From Pontederia crassipes (lineage: Eukaryota > Streptophyta > Magnoliopsida > Commelinales > Pontederiaceae), in NCBI GenBank assembly GCA_030549335.1, contig CM060198.1, forward strand, positions 43,130,353 through 43,194,352: 64,000 nucleotides of DNA, read 5' to 3'. Shown here piece by piece: positions 57,541 through 64,000 of the stretch. The translations under genes and the position numbers were made by a program. Every line of letters begins with the position of its first letter. The stretch's first letter is position 1. Under the pieces are notes generated by a model. The model ran no database searches. It was given only the letters and a program-made list of their open reading frames with translations, and was not told the DNA's origin.

Positions 57541-57789
57541 AGAGAGGGATGACAGCTAGGGTTTCAAGAACAAATGAGCAGAACTTTTTTTGTAGTTTTT
57601 TTAAACTGTAGCAGAATTTCAAGAATGCAAGAATGACGGCTAGGACTTGAAGAACAAATGAAACTAAATAAGGAAGACGACTAGGAATTGAAGAACTAAT
57701 AAATCAAAATTTTGTGTTGACTTTTTTCAGAAACTAAAATAGTGGAGCAACTAAATAATGAAAGATAACTAGAAAATCGAATAAAAAAT

Positions 57790-57804
57790 GCGGCTCTGAC
57801 ACAA
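57790..57804 (-). promoter_or_regulatory. Primer-binding site of the minus-strand element
   Basis: Minus-strand TTGTGTCAGAGCCGC lies just after the 5' LTR and differs by few bases from TTGGTATCAGAGCC, the initiator-Met tRNA site. Confidence 0.75.
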
Positions 57805-57806
57805 AC

Positions 57807-58494
57807 TGATAGGATGCTCAAGAACAATGCCTTGAGTGACCGAAACAATATATAGTAATCAAAGAAACGAGATCAAATGAATTTTCAAATAGCGAAATAT
57901 TAACCTCAAGATTATAATGAACCAAGCAATTGATATTATGAATAGATGAATTTAATCACAAGATTACAAGTCTTATAATTAACAGTGGAAGTTCCCGAAG
58001 AATGGGTTACAGAAGTTCCCTTACAACAAAAGCAATTATGCCAAATTTTAATACATTCGAAGATGTCACAAATAACAATGAGTACCAGTACTTTTAAATC
58101 CTAAACATAAACTTTGGACTAAAAGAAAATACTTTAAATTAGCCCACAAGTAACTAACTAATTTAGTAAAATAACAAATTCAATTTCTGTTAGAATCCCC
58201 ATTGCCATATTCCATATTTAATTAATTCCAAAAATTCCAAATAAATATGGTTAAACTATGATTTATTTGGCCCAAATTATGTCGACTCTTCATGCGGCTC
58301 AATTTGTAACACATTGAGAAGTTGGCTTTAATGCAACTTGATCTTGTAATTTGATCAATTGCAAATGCAAGATATTCTTGATTATCTTCAATTTCCTTAT
58401 GTTTGAGATCGACAATATTATCATCATCATCCAATTTTGCTAGAACATTCTTCTATCATCGACTGCAATTATAGGCATCTCCTGGTTCATATCA
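57807..58494 (-). repeat. LTR (5' on the minus strand)
   Basis: Plus-strand edges are TGATAGGATGCTCAAG and GGTTCATATCA; 688 bp like its partner. Confidence 0.9.
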
Positions 58495-59344
58495 GTGTTC
58501 CTGAGAGTACTCTCCACTCTACCTTCTGTTGGGATGATTTTATATTTAATTGATACATTATTCTATATTTAGTAATCTAGATCCTTTAGCTTTATTTTCT
58601 ATTTGAGACAATTGTAATAGTTTTAATAGTTAAAGGCAAACTGTTAAACATTATTTCATAAGCAATTATAGTTCAGTTTTCTTTCGAGTATGCATGTTAT
58701 TATTAATGTTTTTTCAGAGATTAATTGCCTTTTATAATTACCTATGTCCTTATAGGAGTAGTTACTTTTGATTGCATAATTTCCATGGAATTGATTCTTG
58801 ACTTTTAAGTCCAAGTATTGCATATCACAACTCGTAAGATCCTTGAAGGAATATTAATTGTGTGGTCTAATAATCATTACCATGTTATGGGTGATAATAG
58901 TTTAGAGACTATATTTTAATACATCTTAATCTCATATTTGATTAAATTATGATCCATGATGGAATAATCTTAATCTAATTTGAATTAAGATAGGTTGATT
59001 GATCCTAGATGGAAATCAATAATTTGAGTAGACTCTAATCCGTCGTCAGAAACTAACTTGTAATATTTGGTCAATTCAATTTGTCTACAATTTCTTTTAT
59101 CATCCTAAACCCTATGCACCAATAGATTAGATTAGTTTAATTAGTTTTAATTTTCTTTATCTTTCTGTTATTTTATTTTTGCATCTCCTTTTTACCTAAA
59201 ACCATATCGTCGCCTATTAGCCTCTGAAATTAGTTTAGTTAAGTAAGTTAATTCTCTGTGGATTCGACACTCTAATCATTTCACTTTATTACTTGAGCGA
59301 CTAGTGCACTTGCTAGCATTTAATTGTTATCAATTCTCGCATCA
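58495..59344 (+). repeat. 3' LTR of the non-autonomous element, right part
   Basis: Continues from 53258; matches 50585-51432 and ends TCGCATCA, where the 5' LTR has TCGCATTA. ATAGT follows at 59345. Confidence 0.88.
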
Positions 59345-59349
59345 ATAGT

Positions 59350-59502
59350 CTACATCTAGACCTTGTTGAGTTTTCATTTCTACATATTCTACGCCTAAAC
59401 GTTGTTCAGTTTTCACTTCTACATAGTCTATGCTTAGACCTTAGTCTTTTGTGCTTAGTCCAATAAATCAGTCAATTAAACACACTCCCTAATTTCACAT
59501 CA
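59350..59502 (+). repeat. Athila-family solo LTR, right part
   Basis: It contains a short CTACAT/GTTGAGTTTTCA duplication and the family end AAATCAGTCAATTAAACACA...CACATCA. Confidence 0.8.
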
Positions 59503-59760
59503 GATAGCTCCCATGTAATAGTACTTAAAGAACCAACCATCAACCTCGCCTATGAAGAGTACCCTACAGAGATATTAGAGTATGGTGAGACTCGTCTGAG
59601 GAATAAGACAGTAAAGATGGTGAAAGTGGCATGGAAATATCACAATCAAAGTGAAGTAACATGAGAATTTGTAGACGAAATGAAAGAAATTTTCCACGAT
59701 TATTTGGCAAGTGTTCTTTGTTAAAATTTGAGGACAAAATTTATTTTAAGTGGAGAAGAA
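59503..59760 (+). pseudogene. Chromovirus chromodomain tail and polypurine tract
   Basis: Readable text is YEEYPTEILEYGETRLRNKTVKMVKVAWKYHNQSEVT, then a TGA where Trp is expected (ATGAGA), then EFVDEMKEIFHDYL. This is the C-terminal chromodomain-like block (L.VKV.W..H...E.TWE...EM) that targets chromatin. It is followed by NLRTKFILSGEE and a purine tract AAGTGGAGAAGAA just before the LTR. Confidence 0.82.
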
Positions 59761-60960
59761 TGTAATGCCTCAGATTTTTTTTATCAACGGTAATTTGGTG
59801 TTTTGGCCAAACCCTCATGACTCCCCTATATAAAGACCCATATTCTCTTTACCTCTTTTTCTCCACCTAAATCTCTTGGCAAGTAGAGTTTGAAGAGGGA
59901 GAACTTGAGGAGCAAAGAGAAAGGGGAGGAAGAAGAAGAGGAAGGAAGAGGAGAAGGATATAAGTGAAAAGTATGTAAAGGGATCTAATCCATCTCTCCC
60001 CTCTCAATGTTTGTATGTCTGAATTGAAATATCCAAGAACACTCAAGTCGTTATTAGGGATTGTGATTGAGGTTCACATTATGATTAAATCTGAAGGATT
60101 TTCGTATGTGATTTATGCTTTTGAATTACCAAGTTTATATTCACATGTTAGGGTTCATAGTGTGAGATCATGATGAACCCTAGATTTGAAAGAATTGATG
60201 ATTTTGTATGTTTTAAATACGTTTTTTATGCCTATTGGTCTATAGATTATGTTTAGAATCTTTAGAATGCTTTGTATTGTGTTTTTCCAAAGTTTCATCG
60301 AAAAATTTGTAAAACATGAGCACAATACGGCCTAGAAAACCTTAATATGGGCAGAAGGACAAAAATACGGGCTGTCAGTATTTTATGGTGCGAGCCTAAT
60401 ACAACCTAAAGGGGATTAATATGACTTAGAGGGCAAAAATATGGGCTGTCGGTATTTTTTGGTGTGAGACTAATACGATTTGAAGGGCATTAATATGACC
60501 TGGATGGCAAAAATACGGGCTATCAAAATTTTTTTATGCGAGCCAAATACGACATGAGGGACTTTAACATGAACTGGAAGGTAGAACTTTGATTTGCAAA
60601 TGCATTTTATACCAAACTTCGTCAGTTTTCCCTATTCTATATTAAACTTATTTTCAAGATATTTATATTATATATTAATGCTTGATGATTGTATATGAAC
60701 TTAGATATGCGAAATGGCGCATGCACAACCATAATTAATTAAAATTTGAAGATTGAACGATGTAATTGATTGTTGTTTGAAAAGCATAATGAACCTAGTT
60801 GTGGTTGATGTTACATATCGACCCTCAATGATTCTTTATCGGATTTTTAGAAATGATCGTTACATATATTGACAATGGTGTGTGCATTCTAATGTCACTT
60901 TCGATCGAGAGGGATGCATGGTCTCCAAGACTTAGCTAGCCTATTGTGAAGGCAATGACA
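59761..60960 (+). repeat. Chromovirus 3' LTR (end tentative)
   Basis: Starts TGTAATGCCTCAGATTT, a common Tekay/Del LTR start, right after the purine tract. TATA box (CCTATATAAAG) near 59822. A tandem repeat is at about 60315-60590. The best ACA end is GGCAATGACA at 60960, giving 1200 bp, but without a complete 5' LTR or a target duplication the end is not proven. Confidence 0.7.
60315..60590 (+). repeat. About 73-bp tandem repeat in the chromovirus LTR
   Basis: Units with AATACGGCC/AATACGAC...CAAAAATACGGGCTGTC and TTAATATGACCTGGA-type text start near 60324, 60400, 60472 and 60545. Confidence 0.75.
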
Positions 60961-60996
60961 TAAATTTTAACCATCGAAAAATATAACGTTAAAAAG

Positions 60997-61428
60997 TGTC
61001 AATAACGTTATATTTGCAACTCCAACATTTGAAATATCAGGTCCAATCTGAATCTGAAATTATTAATAATGCCTTAAATCTGAACCCAGTTGGTCCCCCT
61101 ACATAGTCAAACGCTTCAGAAAAATTCTCCTACGGGGGTCTCTATATGTGATTCGGATTTGGTTTATTTTCTTATCACGAGATAGATGTCCTATTTTCAA
61201 GGGATTTATTTAGAGTCCCAATCCATATGTAATTCCTATCATATGTCAAAGGGACTGCCTATATAAACTCCATAGGGGTCTAGATAGAGACCCAACCTTG
61301 TAATCATCATTATTTCATAACAAAGAGAGACGCCAATTTTCGAGGACGTAACCCGATTTAGGGTGAACCTCGTAAATCTTCGTGTTCTTCTGTGTTCGTG
61401 CGATCTCTCTCTTCCTCTTTTCATAACA
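60997..61428 (+). repeat. Copia 5' LTR (start tentative)
   Basis: The end, TTTCATAACA, is fixed by the primer-binding site. The start TGTCAATAACG is the best match but is a guess; it falls inside a perfect inverted repeat (60979-61015). TATA box CCTATATAAACTCC is near 61257. Confidence 0.55.
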
Positions 61429-61431
61429 AAC

Positions 61432-61444
61432 TGGTATCAGAGCC
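61432..61444 (+). promoter_or_regulatory. Copia primer-binding site
   Basis: TGGTATCAGAGCC, three bases after the LTR end, is the exact initiator-Met tRNA complement typical of Copia elements. Confidence 0.92.
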
Positions 61445-61479
61445 TTAGGATTCATCAGTGATTCTCGATCTGCAGGGAG

Positions 61480-62265
61480 ATGGCATCGCACAACGTGAGC
61501 GTGGAGAAGTTCACCGATAGAAATAGTCTCGGGTTGTAGCAGATCAAGATGCAAGCGCTTCTGAAACAACAAGGAGTCTGGGCGTCGCTCTCAAACGTGT
61601 CGAAGAACAAACTAAAGGAGGAAGACTCGAAGGGCAAAGAAAAAGAGATCGACCTCGCAACTTTGGCGGCACAAGAGGAGAAGGCGCACTCGATGATTCT
61701 GTTGTGTCTAGCGGATGAGGTGATAATCGAGGTCGCAGATGAAGAAAAGGCGGCCGGTCCATGGTTAAGACTCGAGAGTCTGTATATGATGAAGTCTCTC
61801 ACCAACAAGTTGTTGTTGAAGCAACGTCTGTTCTTTCTCCGCATGCAAGAAGGTACCCCTCTGAAGCAACATCTTAATCAGTTAAATTCTTTGTTGATGG
61901 AACTCAGAAATATCGATGTTAAAATCGAGGATGAAGATGATGCCCTAATTCTATTAGTCTCGCTCCCCCATCATATGAGAATTTTGTTCAGTCTATGATT
62001 ATCGGGAAGGAAACTATAAGTTTAGAAGAAGTAAGATCGAGTCTCCATACTCGTGAACTTCGACATAGGGCATTTGAAAATTCTGCAGAGATTTAGGCCG
62101 TGGGTTTGATATCAACCATGGAGAAGGGGCAGTCCTCAAATTCGAAGAAATTCAAGTCCTAGAAGAAAAAAATCACTGTGAAGGACATCTGTAATTACTG
62201 CAAGGAAATAAGTCATTGGAAGAAAGATTGTCCGAAGAAGAAGAAGGCCCCCGTCACTACGATGG
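61480..62265 (+). pseudogene. gag: Copia gag, broken
   Basis: Start ATG 61480 gives MASHNVSVEKFTDRNSLGL, then TAG at 61537-61539 where the family has Trp, then QIKMQALLKQQGVWASL. UBN2-type gag text follows: CLADEVIIEVADEEKA, SLYMMKSLTNKLLLKQRL, LVSLPHH. A one-base deletion near 61975 (PPSYENF expected) shifts the frame. ENFVQSMIIGKETISLEEV follows, with stops near 62094 and 62159, then a zinc knuckle CNYCKEISHWKKDC in which G is replaced by I before His. Confidence 0.88.
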
Positions 62266-62700
62266 CACATGAAACTGAAAATTTCGAAAATGATTTGGTT
62301 CTGGCTGCTTCTAATCAAGGATGTCTGGAGGATAGTTGGATTTTGGATTCGGGGTGTTTCTATCATATGACTTCGAATAAAGAATGGTTCTCATCTTATC
62401 AGAAGACTGACAGTGGAAATGTCATCATGGGCAATAACACGTCATGTCAGATAGTTGGGATTGGTTCTGTGCAGATTATGACTCATGATAATTTTGTGAG
62501 GACGCTGACAGATGTCCGCCATGTTCCGCAATTGAAGAAGAATTTGTTATCACTTGAAATCCTCGAATCTAAAGGGTGTCAGATCAATGCTGCTGGAGGC
62601 ATCCTCATGGTCATGAAGGTTGATGGTACGATTCTAAAAGGAGTCAGACAGAAGTCCTTAATATTGCAAGGCAAGATAATCTTTAGCGTTGCTGTAGTGA
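62266..62700 (+). pseudogene. Copia protease
   Basis: WILDSGCFYHMTSNKEWF (about 62337-62390) carries the intact DSG active site, with Phe for the more usual Ser/Ala/Thr two residues later. It continues with DVRHVPQLKKNLLSLEILESKGC (about 62511-62580). Same frame as the integrase; no stop within it. Confidence 0.85.
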
Positions 62701-63750
62701 CTAGTTCATTCGAATCAGAAAAGTTCAGGCTATGGCACATGTGGCTTGGGCATATGAGTCAGAACGAGATGAATATTCTCAGCAAGCAAGGTCTTCTAGG
62801 AGACAAGAAGATATCTGAAATCAACTTCTGCAAGTACTATGGCAAACAACGAAGGTCTCAATTTGGCAAAGCAGTGCACAGGAAGAAAGCGACACTTAAC
62901 TACATCCATGCTGATTGTTGGGGTCCCTCTCGTGTTCCATCATTAGGAGGTACTAGGTACTTCCTGTCCGTGATTGATGACTACTCGAGGATAACTTAGG
63001 TATTCATGATGAAACACAAGAGTGAGTCCTTCAAGCAGTGGAAGGTTTTGTTGAAAAATCAGACGTCGAAGAAAGTGAAGCATCTTCGCACCGACAATGG
63101 TTTAGAGTTCTGTGCTGCTGAATTCGATCAATTCTGCAAAGATGAAGGCATTGCTAGGCATCACATAGTCAGAGATACACCACAGCAGAATGAAGTTGCA
63201 GAACGAATGAACATGACACTTTTGGAGAGGGCAAGGTGTATGCTCTCTAACGCTGGCCTGAATAGGACGTTTTGGACTGACGCGGTTAACACAGCTTGCT
63301 ACTTGGTGAATCGAAGTCCGACGACTGCGATTGATCTTAATACTCCAACTGAGATATGGTCAGAAAATCCTGCTGATTATACTTGTCTGAAAGTTTTTTG
63401 TTGTCTAGCATACTATCATGTTAGTGAAGGAAAATTGGATCCAAGGGCCAAAGAAGAGGTGTTCATGAGATATGGTGTAGGAGTGAAGGGCTATAGAATC
63501 TGGTCTCCTTCATAACACAAAGTCATCCACAGTAGAAGCGTATCCTTTAGTGAAACATCAATGCTTCAGTTGAAGGTGGAGGCTGAAGAGTGTGTTGGTA
63601 AACATGTGGAGGTTGAAATCACTCCAATTGAGGATGATGCTGAAGGACCACATCAAGAAGCAGAATCAGAACATAAAGAATCTGATGAGCAACCTAAAGA
63701 GGAGTCAATTCCTACTAGACGTCCTCGCAAAGAAATGGGTCCTCCTAAAT
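62701..63750 (+). pseudogene. Copia integrase, with stops
   Basis: GAG-pre-integrase: LWHMWLGHMSQNEMNILSKQGLL with the HH pair; the CC pair is damaged (FCKYYGKQ, second Cys is Tyr). Core residues are Asp in HADCWGP, Asp in LRTDNGLEF and Glu in QQNEVAERMN, so DDE is intact. A TAG at 62997-62999 replaces Trp (SRIT-stop-VF) and a TAA stands near 63513. An acidic linker EAESEHKESDEQPKEES precedes the RT region, and a TGA at 63750 replaces an expected Arg. Confidence 0.87.
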
Positions 63751-64000
63751 GATATGATTTCGAGGACATAGTTGCTTATGCACTACAGGTAGCTGAAGAG
63801 GTGGAGTCCCTAGAGCCGTCCTTTTATACGGATGTCATCACATGTGCCGAGTCTGAACAGTGGATCGCTGCTATGGGTGAGGAGATGAAATCTCTTCACA
63901 AAAATCAGACGTGCAACTGGTCAAGTTGCCTAAAGGCAGAAAGGTTATTGGTTGGAAATGAATCTTTAAGAAGAAAACTAAAATTTCAGGAGTTGAAGGC
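63751..64000 (+). pseudogene. Copia reverse transcriptase, N-terminal start only
   Basis: YDFEDIVAYALQVAEEVE and PSFYTDVITCAESEQWIAAMGEEMKSLHKNQT lead into RT; after a shift near 63911 the text QLVKLPKGRKVIGWK-stop-IFKKKTKISGVEG is the first RT block, with TGA at 63959 where Trp is normal. The catalytic part lies outside the window. Confidence 0.85.

Larger units (their letters stand above)
53259..58494 (-). mobile_element. Minus-strand gag-only Gypsy element carrying a plastid ndhI piece
   Basis: Two 688-bp LTRs (53259-53946, 57807-58494) of equal length have TGATA...TATCA ends. Flanks are ATGTT (53254-53258) and GTGTT (58495-58499), a duplication with one mismatch. On the minus strand the order is 5' LTR, primer-binding site, purine-rich leader, gag, ndhI fragment, unknown region, polypurine tract, 3' LTR. 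No RT, RNase H or integrase was recognised in 3.9 kb, so it must have relied on other elements. Confidence 0.85.
49761..59344 (+). mobile_element. Non-autonomous Gypsy-type LTR element (LARD/TRIM-like), split by a minus-strand element
   Basis: LTRs 49761-51432 (1672 bp) and 52419-53258 plus 58495-59344 (1690 bp) bracket a 1-kb noncoding interior. Termini are TGATGCATGC and ATCA/ATTA, with ATAGT duplicated outside. A clear polypurine tract, GCATGGGGGAGTT, is at 52406-52418, preceded by TTGAGGACAAG, the motif also seen in Athila. Where the primer-binding site should be (after AGTTTTTG at 51433) the expected GCGCC...GGGG is gone. No gag or pol is present. Confidence 0.88.
48185..59502 (+). mobile_element. 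Athila-family solo LTR, interrupted at 49760-59350
   Basis: It starts TGATCACTAGCTGATCA like the Athila-1 and -2 LTRs and ends CACACTCCC...CACATCA, matching their 3' ends. Its own sequence is 48185-49760 plus 59350-59502 (about 1.73 kb). It has a TATA box (CATATAAAAGG, 48599) and three hairpin modules (48935, 49071, 49254) but lacks the long upstream repeats. No internal Athila sequence is attached, and GATAG flanks it, so it is a solo LTR left by LTR-LTR recombination. Confidence 0.85.
44346..60960 (+). mobile_element. Tekay-like chromovirus (Ty3/Gypsy), split by a nested stack
   Basis: Remnants in order: 5' LTR piece (44346-44634), gag zinc region, protease, RT, RNase H, integrase, then, after an interruption at 48185-59502 plus target duplication, a chromodomain tail (59503-59760) and a 3' LTR from 59761. 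The junction is proven by GATAG on both sides of the interruption and by the split sentence of the protein: SMLRNNIYDS at 48150-48184 continues as HVIVLKEPTINLAYEEYP after 59508. All ORFs are badly degraded, more so than those of the Athila copies. Confidence 0.85.
60997..64000 (+). mobile_element. Tork/TNT1-type Copia retrotransposon, running off the right edge
   Basis: 5' LTR, initiator-Met primer-binding site, gag, protease, integrase, then the first residues of RT at the window end: the Copia order (integrase before RT). The gag text (CLADEVIIEVADEEKAAGPW, SLTNKLLLKQRL) is of the TNT1-94-like group. Several stops and two frameshifts make it non-functional. Confidence 0.88.

Overview
The window is plant nuclear DNA, AT-rich and made almost entirely of nested, decayed transposable elements. 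No intact protein-coding gene was found. The evidence for a flowering plant is the set of element families: Athila, Tekay-like chromovirus, SIRE-type and Tork-type Copia, CACTA, and FAR1/Mutator-derived. There is also a flavonoid-3'-hydroxylase (CYP75B) fragment and a stretch of plastid ndhI. The GC-rich P450 fragment hints weakly at a monocot; the species cannot be named.

Layout. (1) 1-9606: an Athila-type Ty3/Gypsy element (Athila-1) whose 5' LTR lies just left of the window; broken gag, protease, RT/RNase H and integrase, then a 3' LTR. (2) 9612-14269: a broken FAR1-RELATED SEQUENCE / MULE-transposase gene followed by a roughly 1-kb GC-rich minisatellite. (3) 14270-31535: a SIRE-type Copia 3' end whose LTR is split by a complete Athila element (Athila-2, 14961-30696, 5-bp target duplication GTTCC). 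Both Athila-2 LTRs carry a 1.5-kb captured segment that looks like another element's LTR. (4) 31536-33089: degenerate repeats. (5) 33090-38611: a CACTA (En/Spm) element with dense subterminal repeats and decayed transposase exons, followed by a SIRE-like LTR piece to 39170. (6) 39171-44345: AT-rich sequence with a hAT-like MITE (8-bp duplication) and the CYP75B fragment on the minus strand. (7) 44346-about 60960: a stack of nested insertions. A Tekay-like chromovirus is split by an Athila-family solo LTR (duplication GATAG). That is split by a short internally deleted Gypsy-type element (duplication ATAGT). That in turn is split by a minus-strand gag-only Gypsy element (duplication ATGTT/GTGTT), which itself holds the ndhI fragment. 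(8) about 60997-64000: a Tork/TNT1-type Copia element running off the right edge at the start of its RT.

How the parts relate. Order of events is readable from interrupted LTRs and target duplications. The Athila family occurs three times (two elements, one solo LTR), so its LTR can be compared copy by copy. It has a 160-190 bp tandem repeat upstream of the TATA box, carrying TTATCA motifs about 20 bp apart. Downstream of the TATA box it has a repeated module that can fold into a small GNRA-capped hairpin whose stem co-varies between copies. That hairpin series, the retroelement-embedded ndhI piece and the four-deep nest are the most notable observations. Many stop codons in the decayed ORFs are TGG to TAG/TGA changes, the mark expected from cytosine deamination on the template strand.
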